Below, piece by piece: positions 51,051 through 63,053 of a stretch of DNA of 64,000 nucleotides. Source of the DNA: Trichaptum fuscoviolaceum (lineage: Eukaryota > Basidiomycota > Agaricomycetes > Hymenochaetales > Trichaptaceae); NCBI GenBank assembly GCA_910574455.1, contig CAJSYZ010000010.1, positions 2,818,770 to 2,882,769 on the forward strand, in the 5' to 3' direction. How positions within the stretch are numbered: position 1 is the first letter of the stretch; each line of letters begins with the position of its first letter. The position numbers were made by a program, and so were the translations under genes. The notes beneath the pieces were generated by a model. The model had not been told where the DNA came from. It made no database searches and worked only from the letters and a program-made list of their open reading frames with translations.

Positions 51051-53810
51051 TGCCAGCTAGCTGATTGAATGAGGTACAGCATTGCTGTACAACATTTATT
51101 GCATTAGTCTCAGCAAATGCTTGCCCCGCCCTATATAGGGCGAGCCAGCGTTGCTGCAGTCTGATGTAGTGGATGCATACCTAGGAAATACTAGGCCTGC
51201 AATACCTATTGGGAATATAGCACTGGATAATAGATTAATACATTTGTATACCCACCGCTTTTTTGAGTTAATTATAGCTTTCAGGCACTGCTGATTGACA
51301 GAATGCTGTAATACATCAGAAAATCATAATTTCCGCCTGTTTTGGGATATGAGGCACATCAGGGTCCTGGACCCTGAGGTCTGGCAGGTTCCAGGTCACT
51401 TGGTGCCGCTTTAGAGCAGGTCGTGGGAATAAACTCAAATTAACCTTTGCAGGTGCTACAGGCCTTCTAAAATAGCACGAAAATAGCCAAAAAATCAGAA
51501 AATATTCCTGGACACTGCCGCTTTGCCCTAGCGTGGGAACTACACTTCTGAACGACCATATTAGGCTACCAGAGTGCTCTGGGCCTCCCTGGGCCCTTCC
51601 AAAAGCGGTAAAAATCATTATAAAATAGATAATTATATTCATTTGCCCCTGCATATATGCAGGCTTCCCCTAGGCCTACCAGCAGCAAATAAAATGCACT
51701 AAAATCGGATTATATTAGTAGAAGTATATCAAACATGATCTGGATAGCTAAATATGGTAATACTAGCTGGGAACATGTGTATAACATCAGATCATATTCT
51801 ATTTTTAATACATAACATATGGGGCCCATTGCACCACATTGGGGTACCTCCAGAATACAAATTTTGATGCAAATCCAATGGGACGTACTAGAAGAGCTGA
51901 AACGGGCTTTCACGGCGCTAAAATACGCATTTTTCATATTGTTACAAATTATTCTTATATTTAAATGTTATTTTTGTTACAGCACTTCCACTGCACGTAA
52001 AGGCATGTATAAATAGTCAAAATGGTACCGAACGACGAGGAGAACAATAATATGAGCTTAGAATAGCTACATGGGAGCTATATATAGCTCTAACACACTA
52101 ACTATTTTCGGAGTGCATGCAATTATTGTTAGTCATTCCTATGCATGTATGTACACTGTGTCTATGTTCTGAAAGCTTTAAATAGCTCTCTATATATACG
52201 TCTCATGCTGTACGAGGTTTTGCGGCAATCGGAGCTCATTTGAAATTGATATAAGGCATACAAATTTCGGAAAGATGGGTCAATTTTAATTTACTGGGAG
52301 GGTTATGGGTCAGGCACATAGCGCCAAACATTCACTATAGGTATTCTAAACATAATCCAAATGCATGCTTGGGATGTCATTAGAAGGTGGAAGTTATATG
52401 CAACATTGTAAGATGAGATGCTATATGTGATATCAAAATGTACATGTCATGATACAAACACATATAACTTCCACCTTCTAATGACATCCCAAGCATGCAT
52501 TTGGATTATGTTTAGAATACCTATAGTGAATGTTTGGCGCTATGTGCCTGACCCATAACCCTCCCAGTAAATTAAAATTGACCCATCTTTCCGAAATTTG
52601 TATGCCTTATATCAATTTCAAATGAGCTCCGATTGCCGCAAAACCTCGTACAGCATGAGACGTATATATAGAGAGCTATTTAAAGCTTTCAGAACATAGA
52701 CACAGTGTACATACATGCATAGGAATGACTAACAATAATTGCATGCACTCCGAAAATAGTTAGTGTGTTAGAGCTATATATAGCTCCCATGTAGCTATTC
52801 TAAGCTCATATTATTGTTCTCCTCGTCGTTCGGTACCATTTTGACTATTTATACATGCCTTTACGTGCAGTGGAAGTGCTGTAACAAAAATAACATTTAA
52901 ATATAAGAATAATTTGTAACAATATGAAAAATGCGTATTTTAGCGCCGTGAAAGCCCGTTTCAGCTCTTCTAGTACGTCCCATTGGATTTGCATCAAAAT
53001 TTGTATTCTGGAGGTACCCCAATGTGGTGCAATGGGCCCCATATGTTATGTATTAAAAATAGAATATGATCTGATGTTATACACATGTTCCCAGCTAGTA
53101 TTACCATATTTAGCTATCCAGATCATGTTTGATATACTTCTACTAATATAATCCGATTTTAGTGCATTTTATTTGCTGCTGGTAGGCCTAGGGGAAGCCT
53201 GCATATATGCAGGGGCAAATGAATATAATTATCTATTTTATAATGATTTTTACCGCTTTTGGAAGGGCCCAGGGAGGCCCAGAGCACTCTGGTAGCCTAA
53301 TATGGTCGTTCAGAAGTGTAGTTCCCACGCGCTAGGGCAAAGCGGCAGTGTCCAGGAATATTTTCTGATTTTTTGGCTATTTTCGTGCTATTTTAGAAGG
53401 CCTGTAGCACCTGAAAGGTTAATTTGAGTTTATTCCCACGACCTGCTCTAAAGCGGCACCAAGTGACCTGGAACCTGCCAGACCTCAGGGTCCAGGACCC
53501 TGATGTGCCTCATATCCCAAAACAGGCGGAAATTATGATTTTCTGATGTATTACAGCATTCTGTCAATCAGCAGTGCCTGAAAGCTATAATTAACTCAAA
53601 AAAGCGGTGGGTATACAAATGTATTAATCTATTATCCAGTGCTATATTCCCAATAGGTATTGCAGGCCTAGTATTTCCTAGGTATGCATCCACTACATCA
53701 GACTGCAGCAACGCTGGCTCGCCCTATATAGGGCGGGGCAAGCATTTGCTGAGACTAATGCAATAAATGTTGTACAGCAATGCTGTATCTCATTCAATCA
53801 GCTGCTCTAT
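51051..53810. repeat. 2.75-kb near-perfect palindrome inside KDZ element
   Basis: Left arm about 51051-52400 and right arm about 52461-53810 are inverted copies with only a few differences, separated by a 60-bp spacer (52401-52460). Two small differences were seen: one in the ctttgcaggtgc/gcacctgaaag block, one in the ctagcgtggg/cccacgcgctag block. The outer ends carry tacagcattgctgta-type words, and the right end has two extra copies of an attcaatgag...tacagcatttgctg unit up to about 53890. Each arm has only short ORFs (about 65-112 codons) with no known domain. It lies between cargo gene 2 and the transposase gene. It could be an inserted foldback element or an inverted duplication. Confidence 0.88.
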
Positions 53811-53942
53811 ATCATGCAGCAAATGCTGTAATCTCATTCAATGAGTGTCTCTAATACATTCAGCAAATGCTGTATTTCATTCAATGAACTAGCTGGCAGG
53901 ACTGTAATTCTATTATGAATCTATGGTAGTTATTATAGTACA

Positions 53943-56900
53943 TCATAAATCGTCTCTACTCAGAAAGTCGCTATAAGCAATGGCTACATCCTCCTCATAA
54001 TGCAGTCCAAAGTCCTCCTCATCGCCTTCATTCTCGTCCTCATATTCATTTCCAAAATTAAACGATTGAGGTTCGGGGTCAAGACCCGTACTACCACCCT
54101 CCGAACCAGCAAATGAGACTCGATTCAAGCGCTTACCGAATGTCATCGTGGCCGTACACCCAGGTAGGTCCACTAGCTTCTGCAGTCGCTCAAAATGAAG
54201 CTCATTTATAGCAGATCGATAGCGCCATCTTCGTAGTAGCTCAGAGGCAAGGAGTGGGCTAGAAAGTACAAGGAGTTCGTAAGTGGTCTTGTAGATCTCG
54301 CGTTCGTCCGCGAGATGTGTTACCAATCGTCGCACTTCGACATTAAGTCTCTTGATTTCATCGCGAGCACATTTAAGCTTGAAGTAAGCTTCCATCGCTT
54401 CGCGACACAGTGGTTTTGACCACACCTTCGAGCCGACATCGTGTCTTGAATCGCGAAGTAGGTCAAATTCGCCAAGAAATGAATATTGGACGACCTTCGC
54501 GTACTGAATTCGAGGTTTCTTGACGGCATCGGCAAGGATGTTAAATCGATCGACCGCCTTTCGAATCGTCGCCGAGCGATTCTTCAAGGCTTGCGCGATA
54601 TGTGCCCTCATTTTGTAGGCAGTTCCACTGATGTTTAACTTTGTCAGTTCCATTAACCTTTGAACAACTAACCGTTCCAGATAGTCCAGTTGCCGCCGGA
54701 AAGCTCGTTCGCGAAGAAATTGCTTGACGCGATTCCACTCCTCTGAGTGCTCGGTCCAGCGGTCGACTTCTGAAATTTGAAGTGCCTGTTCAGACAAGGA
54801 TACACGATGCTCAGATTTGGCGAGCTTCTTGCATGCGAGGGTGAAGGCTGCCGCTCGACGGCCCAGAGTAGCCTGGCTGGACGGTTGTCCGTTCGCTGAG
54901 ATATATTTCAATATCAAACGAGGTGCGTGCCATATCACGATTTAATCTGGAGATAATATCAATATTATACGCAGAGATAAATACTGAGTTCACTTACTGG
55001 CGTTTCCCCAATTCTTCCAAAGCTGAAACGTACTCGATTTGAAGATGAGGCGCTGCTGGTCCGATTTGTAAGTCTTGAAGATACGCCTTCTCTTCCTCTA
55101 GAAATCCCTCGAAATCAGCTTCATGAACCCCTAGACTCGCACAAGCTTGCGTAAGGAATAAGGGTTTTTTTTCGATGATATCGAGGGCTTGGCGGTAGTT
55201 ATTATAGAGGAAGTTACCTAAGAAATGTATGAATTAGTTATAGATTCATATGATTATAAAGGAGACTTACTCAGTTCGGCATACTTATCATCGTCCCAAA
55301 ACATGAAATGCTGTTCTATGGCTTGAGTCCGATGAAATGAGGTCGATAGGCGGGTACTTGCCGCGACTGCATTTGAGGCCGAGAAAGCGCGCTCGCAGCC
55401 TTCAAAATCCTCGAGACCCAAGCCTTCAATGTAGAGTGGGAGGTGATTCACTTGGCACAAACGGTTGTGTGCATGGCCGTGAAAAAGGTTGACGATGTAT
55501 CGAAGCCGATGCTTGAGAGCAAGGTCGGCAAGGCTACTTCGTTTAATTGAGGCATTAAACGTGCAGCCGATATCGTAACCAATTGCGATGTCGTCTCCGT
55601 GCTCTTCAATCAACCGTTTTGTAATAGCCAAGGGGTACTTCCTCCTGAGAGTAAATCAGCATCTGAGTTAGCGAGAGAAAAAAAAAACAGGATCGCACCT
55701 TTCGCCCGAGCGAATCATATCACATAGAAGCAATAAAAACCCATGCCTACAGAAGGAGGCTACAATTCCAGAAGCAGCATACATTCCAAACATTTTTTTT
55801 CGAGAATCGGGCCCCGCGTTTGTCCAGCGCTCCTTACAATGGACGATCCCTAGGTCTTGGTCTTGCTTCGCTAAGCGCTTCGTACGAGTTGTACGCGCAT
55901 TGCGAGTCTTCGTGACCTCTTCGAGCTCGATATCCTCATCGGTATCCTCCCAACAGGCCTCTTCGCCTTCGTCTTCTCCATTCCGCTTTGTAGATATTAA
56001 TTGTGAGACAAAAAGTACAATATTAATGTAAACATACCTCCTCCTCGCGCCTACTATCCTGTTCGAATACATCCACCTCGGCCTGTCCCACCCAGATGTC
56101 CCGCCTTGCCGTCCGACTGTCGTCCTGAGGAACTCCACTCTTCAGTGCATCATCCACACTTTTCAATGAGTTGTTTCCGTCAATACAAAAAAGCCGCCGG
56201 TATCGCAAAGCGGGTTCGCCTTCCAACTCGTACATACACGCTGGGCAAGTATTCTTGATGCACCAGTTTTTGCTGTCTCGCTGTAGCGCCGATGCTATGC
56301 GCAAGTCAATGGTATGCAAAATTTCCAGGTACACGTCAAACGCAACTCGAAAGTGCGGGCTTAGTCGACGTGCAAATGGTATCTATGTATAATTAGTTAG
56401 TGGGATAATGAGAGAATTACTATAGTACTCACATTGTTAAGCAAACACATTTTCTTAACCATTGCCTGGATGCTGAAACGCGGACAAGCACGATTTCCCT
56501 GGCGGAAATCTTCCAAGCACCGAAGCGAGAACGCATACGCAGGCGTCCAAGGCGCAGACCCTAAGAAGCCCGAGCGAAGGAGGTCTTCATTGACGCCATT
56601 CGAGTGCGAGAGACGGTGAAAGGATTGAATTCCAAAAGCTATGAAAGATATCAGAATCCGAAGACAACCACAAGAGAATGAGCACTTACTTTCTAAACTC
56701 ATCACTGTCAATTCAAAGGGAACGCTCCCTACCGCCGGTTCAGGTGTCAATTCGTCGTCCTTATGGTGTTGGTGCCAGAGGAATGCTTCAACGAGGAAAG
56801 GAGTCTGCCTTGCAAACTCTTCATTCCTTTTTTGAGTCCGATCTCGTCGTGTTCTATCATCGACATATTTGAAGGGACGCTTCCCGAGTCTGTAAGGCAA

Positions 56901-57303
56901 AATGTTGTCAAAATTACCGAGAAATTGTAGATAAGATGACATACGTTGCTGGATTCAACCAAGCATCCTTCACGTCTGGAAATGAATCCCCTTCACCGCC
57001 AGCGTGACTCAAATAGAGTCCCTCGTCGCCCATTGGCATCGTATTGAACGCGTCTTCCTCCGCGTAATCGATATTACTGTCCATCTGTTGAGTACGATTT
57101 TCTTGCATCATACGCGTTGCTTCACGCTCTTCGACAGTCATGGCTCTGATCTGCTCATGTCGCAAGGCCGATCCTTCGGCCAAACGTTGTGCCCCATCGC
57201 GAACGTTCAGGCGTACACTGGAAGGTGCGCCTTTACCGTTTTTGCCGGTCTTGACAATGACTCTCTTGCTGAGCCCTCGTTTGACTGTAATACAACCTTG
57301 CAT
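53943..57303 (-). CDS. KDZ-family transposase
   Basis: A spliced gene of about 8 exons and roughly 975 codons, ATG at 57303 (MQGCITVKRGLSKRVIV). Exons read: 57303-56945, 56890-56690, 56638-56433, 56382-56038, 55985-55700, 55644-55271, 55217-54998 and about 54880-53943. The introns are about 50-120 nt with GT-AG ends, and the phases join cleanly. KDZ hallmarks: CPRFSIQAMVKKMC, CPACMYELEGEPALRYRRLF with CIDGNNSLK (near residues 300-325), GIVASFCRHGFLL, then RRKYPLAITKRLIEEHGDD and IGYDIGC (near 490), LFHGHAHNRLC (near 520) and SFHRTQAIEQHF. The aspartates of DGNN and YDIGC are candidate catalytic residues. The C-terminal helical domain is acidic at its end. No stop or frameshift was found, so the transposase may be functional. 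The start of the last exon is the least certain splice site. Confidence 0.88.
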
Positions 57304-57600
57304 GGCTTCAGGGGGAGTGGCTGGTGGGGAAGCTATCAGACGCAAGAAAGTGGTTGTGTCGGCAGGTAGGGTCGTGGTCGCTGGTAGGGTCGTACACTTG
57401 GCAATAATGTAATGATAATAATAGACGTCAATCCGACGCTGATCCCACGCATCATGAGCGTCTAACGGCGCTTACGGTGACCTAAACTGCGCGTGCCTCA
57501 ATAATATTTTTAGTTATCCATTTCGTTCACACTTGTGTTAAATTTCTTAAGCTTGTAACATAATTAGCAACTACAATACTATCACGGAGTTGATTCTAAT

Positions 57601-57943
57601 AATCTACTCGTCGTCCTCGTCTGTCAATAGCTTCAATTCTTCTAGATATATGCACTCGAGAGAGAGTGACTCGACTTTCAGAGGAACTACAGAGTCTATG
57701 CGTGCATAAGACATACTAAGGTAATCGAATACAAGGAAACGGAGTATATGAACACATCCGTTCGTACAATTTATATATCCGATACAATCCTTCATTGGAT
57801 CGTCTTAGATCTACATGATGGTTGGTGAAGAAGAAGGAAAAGGTCCCGAGATGTCGAGGAAGCAATGAAACATGGTAATAACCGCGTGTGAATTTGTCTC
57901 GGAATAGAGACACACGCGCACGCTCCGTGGGAATGATCCTCAT
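57601..57943 (-). CDS. Possible small gene in KDZ right arm
   Basis: Two overlapping short frames (57943-57716, MRIIPTERARVSLFRDKFTR; 57795-57604, ending LESLSLECIYLEELK...DDE) would read together with one frame change. Composition is protein-like but nothing is recognised. It may be non-coding. Confidence 0.2.
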
Positions 57944-58224
57944 GACTATGGTGACAACAGCATTGACATCAAGATCACATGTGTCAAGATAGTCATATTA
58001 GAAAGTCAGTATATATGTAGTCTACATAATTGCCGTTCTATAGGTACTAATTTTATAGTAATCGGACCATTGGGAGCATAGATATTGCCAAGCGCGCGCT
58101 GGGTGGCGGGGAGGAGGGGCGGGAACGGGGGGCGGGCTCAGTAAGGGTCCTCCGAGGCCCGGAACACGGAAGCCTACGTGAGCCGGTAGGGCGAGGACCC
58201 TGTCAGGGTCCCACACCCTTACTA

Positions 58225-58376
58225 TCTGTTTGAATATCTCGAGATCCTCAAAAGGTCTCGAGATATTCACACAGGTCTACAAACACTTGCGGACAGCCGC
58301 TCCTCAAGCACATGTGCTCGCTCACGACGCGGTGTTGCACGAGCACATGTGCTTGGTTCCTCGGGTTGCACTGGTG
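58225..58376 (-). repeat. KDZ terminal inverted repeat, right, with hairpin
   Basis: Inverted copy of 45741-45892, including the hairpin (58226-58275). It happens to be open in the frame of F2, so an ORF scan reports an artificial N terminus (MNISRSSKGLEIF...) for F2. Confidence 0.85.
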
Positions 58377-58383
58377 TTCATCG

Positions 58384-59660
58384 AGCAGCCCGTCCCCGCC
58401 TCGACGTACTTCCCGCAATTCCCACTCACGCCCCTCCTGCGCGTCTGCCGCGCCTGGCACCCGCTCGTCGCGCGCCGCCTCTACGCCACCGTCGCCCTCG
58501 GCAGCGCGCTCAGCAGCTTCGCGAACTTCTACCACGCGGACATCGACCGCCTGCCGAAGCGCGACAGGCCGATTGCGTATCTGGCGATGTATAATGACCC
58601 GCGGTGTCGCGCACGGGGCGGGGAGGTGTTTGTGAGCCAGTTCCGCGAGGCGCTGGAGGGGAACGCAGAGTTGGGGGGCTTGGTGAGGAGGCTGAGGCTG
58701 AAGGGACGTATTGGCCGGGAGGACGAGGAAAGGGTGCAGGACTTCGTGAGGATTATGAGGATGTGCCCGGGCGTGCTGAGCGTCGAGATACAGGACTGCC
58801 ACTACCCCGCCGCAATGCGCGCCCCGCTCCTTGCCGCCCTCACCGCGTGCACGGGTCTGGAAGAGCTCGTCGTGCGGAACGCGGATGGCGCACACGCGGT
58901 GCACGTGCTGGGCACGACGGACTTCCTGTGCGCTGCCCCCGCGTGGCCCGCGCTGAGACACCTCGAGGTCAACGTCCCCCGCCAGCCCGGCGTTAGCGGC
59001 ATCGACGAGGACATACCCGACATCATCAGCATCGACCCCGCTTCCCTCCTGCCCAGCCCGCACCTCCGCACCGTCGTCCTCCCGCGCGCGCGCCTCCGCG
59101 GCCCGCACTTCCGCCTCCTCCACTCCCTCGGTGCAGGTCTCACGCGACTCGAAGTCGTCGTGGCTGCCGACGCGGACACCCTCGACGCGCTGGGAAACTG
59201 CCTGCGCGCGTGGGGCCCGGCGCTGCGTGTGCTGAGCCTGCACTTCGCTGCGCGGCCGCCCCCGCCTGCTGTCATCCTCGACGCGCTCCCTGTGCTGCGC
59301 GAGCTCGAGGAGCTTGCGCTCTCTTCTTCTTCCTCTTCCACTTCTTCGACTTCTTCTTCTTCGACACCGTCGTCGTCATCTGCATCTTCCCGATCCGCGT
59401 CGCGCGATCGCGAGCACCGCGAGACGGACACGTGGACGCACATCATCCGCGGGTTCGCGGACGCGCTGGCCGAGGCCGAGGCCGACGGGGACCAGCTCCC
59501 GCTCCCGCGCATCCGGCGCCTCGCCATCCTCCTGCACAAAGGCCAACCACCTGCAGCACATCTACTGGGACCTGCGCTCGACCCCGACCCGCAGCTGCTC
59601 GTTTCGGAGAAGCGGCTGGACGAGCTGTGTGCGCCGAGGGCGATCAGGGTCATTTGGTGA
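58384..59660 (+). CDS. F-box/LRR-like gene F2, main part
   Basis: About 425 codons continue the frame begun at 45683. They start EQPVPASTYFPQFPLTPLLR, the linker after an F-box, followed by CRAWHPLVARRLYATVALGS. Leucine-rich-like repeats follow (NAELGGLVRRLRLKG, CPGVLSVEIQDC, CTGLEELVVRNADG, PALRHLEVNVP, SPHLRTVVLPRARL). Near residue 330 of this part is a serine run (SSSSSSTSSTSSSS). Very GC-rich at third positions compared with F1 and F3. The native start is 12.6 kb away beyond the KDZ element, so the gene is probably null in this genome copy. A substrate-adaptor role in an SCF ligase is expected from the family. Confidence 0.78.
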
Positions 59661-61311
59661 GTGCGCGAGACGGGGACGGGGAGGGGGAGGGGGAGGGTTG
59701 GTAGGACGATCTTGGATTTGGTGTTTGGTGTTTGGTGTTTGGTGTTTGGGTTTGGTGTGTATTTAGGAATTTTATTCCATGTCGTTTTGCGGTGTATGTG
59801 AGTGGAATGAATGGATGAATGATTATTTCCAGACCTCCTTGTGCGTGTGTGTGTGTGTGTGACCCCCGTTGTACTTGCAACTTACTCACCTTCAGATCAA
59901 CAAACGCAAGCACAGACCATCTTCGGGGTTTTCTTCTAACTGCGCTTGTCATCCGTCATCCGTCGATCAAATTGTGGACTGATCCCAGACAAGCACGCGA
60001 CTACGCAAAAATATGGCACGACGGGTTGCTGTGCTACGTAAGTCATCGCGTACTTGTCCGTGTCTCCGACCTGCGAGCACTTCGTTTCTGATTCCTAACG
60101 ATCGCGGCCACGACCACGATCACGACCACGGCCAAGACCACTCTGGCTTCAGCGCAAACACACATGATCGCGACGTCAACTGTGTCTACTAGGAGATTCA
60201 GGAAGAAGTCGGGACGCGGACGCGGAACACCCCCCAGGCTTTCTCTTTCCAGGAATTAGGAATTAGGACATTGACAGCTTTTCCGTAGCGGCGCACGGGC
60301 TACTGTAATATCATATCGCCAATGAAAGCGGTGGTCAGTGGTCAGGGTTATGATTTCCCGAGACAGCGATGACTACGACTACGACTGTGACTGTGATGAG
60401 TACTCAGCAGGCGCTTTCATCATAACAGAATAACAGAAACAGGTACAACGGCCCGGGATTTTCACGCTTCAACGGCGAGCGAGCGCGCGCCCGATTTGTT
60501 TGCCAAACGGCCCAAACCCCACGTCCGAGCGAGTCTGGGGCAACGGATCCTCGATGCGTTGCGACATGTCTTTACTCTGGTCTCTGGGGCTGGGGCTGAC
60601 TGCTGACCTGCTGACCGCTGGCCGCTGCATAGACGGATTTCCGGCCCTTGGGGTTTTCCGCTACATCAATCGAAGACTCGGACGCCTTATTGTTGCGGAG
60701 GAGTCCGGACTCCGTGGGTGCCGATGAGCTGATGAGCCCGCTCTCGACTTGGATGCGGAAGACCGTAGCTACTAGTACTAATGTTACCAGGATGAGGCGA
60801 ACAACATTGGCCCAGAAGTCGTGCAGTGTGTTTCAGCAGGTATGGGCTCTTAGGCTCGGATTTCGTCTTCTTCGAGGCCAGCCAGCAAGCTCGACGCTTG
60901 GATCTGGGCAAGTTGAAGTCAATACCGTGAAAGCCAAAGCAAGGGTTGAATGGAAGGAAGAGTCCACCTCTAGTAACCGTAAGTAATGGCTGATGACAAT
61001 TGACGAATCATTTGATCAGGAATGGAAGGTTTCCAGGAACCGTTGCGAAGCCTGCGCATGGACTCCCTCTCACCTTCCAAGTTCCACAATGATCGATCAA
61101 TCTAAGTCATCTTTTTTTGTTGCTGCTTTATTGAACGTCGCAACCGAACTTTCTTTGGAAGACTCCAAGCTTGGTTTTGTCAGCTGTGCATGCTGGTGAA
61201 AGAAGAAGCTGTAGTGACTACCCCGGGATGCTTTTGCCTGCGCATGTGTCACCGTGATTCATATTCTTGCTGCCGCTGGACCCGTGGTTCGCTGCCGGAA
61301 AAGTACGAGTA
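59661..61311. other. Region without a convincing gene
   Basis: Contains gtttggt repeats (about 59719-59755), a tg microsatellite (about 59846-59861), cacgac-type repeats (about 60105-60140) and gactac/gactgtgac repeats (about 60368-60398). A 112-codon frame at 60648-60986 (MGFSATSIEDSDALLLRRSP) has no recognisable domain and is not supported beyond being open. Confidence 0.5.
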
Positions 61312-61560
61312 TGTGTCCGCTGCGCTTTGACCCCAGTGCGTCATATTCACTGGCTCCATAGATAAGTATAGCCACTGACTCATTGCCTGTGCATTTTTAT
61401 ACGGCAATGCTTTTGATTCAGGTAGCGCAGCTGTGGCCTCAGAGCGCGCGGGAAACATCTCTACGGTGAGGGTTTAAAAGGTGAATGTAGCAGGCAGTGT
61501 TGCAGTATCGCTCTTCTGACTTCAACCACAACTACTCCAGGACTCTCTATACCTTACGAG
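61312..61560 (+). repeat. Dispersed repeat X, copy 2
   Basis: Alignable with 42826-43080 in the same orientation. It ends about 100 bp before the F-box gene F3 and includes gtttaaaagg, a TATA-like word. Confidence 0.55.
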
Positions 61561-61664
61561 CGATTCAATGAACGACATATCGGTTAAAGAAACGACGATG
61601 TACGCCTGCTAATCATGAATCTCATGTAGAATTTGAGGCTGATAAATATGCTTTCCTGACACCA

Positions 61665-63053
61665 GCGCTTATCCAAATAGCCCATCGTTACCTACCGAAC
61701 TTTTGACGCTTATCATCGAAAGCTTCATTCTGATATACTCGTCAACAAGGAGAAATGAACCATTCCTCGGGAAATATGTCAGACTTACCCCACGGTGGTA
61801 CCTTTTACCGCTCCTTCGAGTGTCCAAGCTTTGGCATGCGATAACCGTGAAGTACCTATACCAGACCATAGCTGTCGGAAACCATGCACCGTTTCAGAAC
61901 CTTGTGCATGGTATGCAGCGTGAAAAACACAGCTGGAACAGAAAGGAAAGGATTTCTACCAAGCAGCGGAGGCGAACGGGACACGAGGTTGCGGAAGACT
62001 TGTACAAAACGTTAGCAATAAATCGTTCGCTAGCGGCATTGATTACGACTCTGCAACTGGGTATTGAAGTCATTTTTTCAGCGGGAGAGGCAAGATACTG
62101 GTTCCTACAGAATTCCACGCCCGCGCGTTTGTTTGGCCCCGTTCATTGATGTGCCCTATGCCAGCTTGTATTGGACGGAAACACACATCGAAATTTTGAA
62201 GCTCTGTCCGTGCATAGAACACGTTGACATCCGCGGATATCATCATCTGAAACTGGACGCTCTGATTGATGAGCTGGGGAAGAAGACACTTGTCTATCTC
62301 TCTATATCCGCACACAATCTTTCACATATCAAAGCGGATAGTGGACTTGGACAGCCCACGGGACGCTTCTCGCATATTCTCGGTCTCATGCAAAAGTGGC
62401 CGAAGCTTCGAGGAATCCGAGCTTCGTTCTTTCTGGATGCCAGCGAGTCTGAAAAACCGGTGACCTTGGATGCATCAGAGGTCTCTGGATGCTGTCCAGA
62501 CCTCCGTGAAATAATCATCACCGGTGCTGTTCTACGTCCCGAAATGTATAGGGCACTACGTTCCATCTGCAGTGGAGGTATAACTAAGCTTGCTGTTTCG
62601 CTACACGGTTACCAAACTGGAAGCATGGGTGATGCATCGGTAGATGCACTTTGCGAGTGCGTTCGCTTATGGTCTACGACCCTTCAGTACCTCAAGGTAG
62701 AAAAAGTGGGTAACGATCACCGGGACTCGTATCGGCCTTTGTCCGAGGCCATGCGTACGTGCGGGGAAATTCGGGAACTGCACGTTGATAGGATGAAGCT
62801 GGATCTTGGCGTTGTTTCGAGACTTCCGCGACTCGAGTGTCTCGCATATCTTCCGCCCTATCATTTGAGAAAGGAAGAGGGACAAGCCCTTTCCATTCAC
62901 CTTGAAGATGCGGAGAAGTTTCCCTCGCTAAAGCTCATTGAGGATTACAAGCCTACTATAGACGATGGGTTTAAAGAGGTATGTGAAAAGCGGAATATTA
63001 GTCTCTCCAGTCAGTGGAAAGGGGGAAGGTTCAGTGATAGCTTTCACCTTTAA
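61665..63053 (+). CDS. F-box/LRR-like gene F3
   Basis: The F-box-like N terminus SLPTELLTLIIESFILIY is followed by WYLLPLLRVSKLWHAITVKY, then the frame changes near 62060-62110, where F1 also changes, so a conserved intron is likely. From there to 63053 it is open: THIEILKLCPCIEHVDIRGY, LDALIDELGKKTLVYLSISA, CCPDLREIIITGAVLRPEMY, ICSGGITKLAVSL, MRTCGEIRELHVDRMKL. No in-frame ATG is visible just upstream of the F-box, so a 5' exon is probably missed (ATGs at about 61568 and 61615 are candidates). Closest relative in the window is F1, which has an extra base and a stop where F3 is intact. It is the only F-box gene here not obviously broken. Confidence 0.68.

Larger units (their letters stand above)
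45741..58376 (-). mobile_element. KDZ DNA transposon, 12.6 kb, inserted in F2
   Basis: Inverted ends: the left reads cacctgggcaaccctagg from 45741, the right ends ctcgggttgcactggtg at 58376, and the two ends align over about 150-180 bp with a few mismatches. Each end contains a roughly 50-bp perfect hairpin (45841-45892 and 58226-58275). The TSD ttcatcg flanks both ends (45734-45740 and 58377-58383). It encodes a spliced KDZ transposase and two further genes, all on the minus strand, and contains a large palindrome. KDZ (Kyakuja-Dileera-Zisupton) elements are known from fungi and can carry cargo such as TET/JBP dioxygenase genes; none of that family was seen here. Confidence 0.88.

Noticed and set aside
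51316..53151. Small ORFs of 65-112 codons in the palindrome arms as genes
   Set aside because: They have no domain, and the mirrored copies follow from the inverted symmetry. The sequence is AT-rich and non-coding in look.
45741..58376. TET/JBP dioxygenase cargo in the KDZ element
   Set aside because: I looked for HxD...H double-psi beta-helix dioxygenase motifs in the predicted products and saw none.
58230..58383. MNISRSSKGLEIF... as the start of F-box gene F2
   Set aside because: These codons are the KDZ terminal repeat; the same sequence is inverted at 45741-45892. The native start is at 45683.
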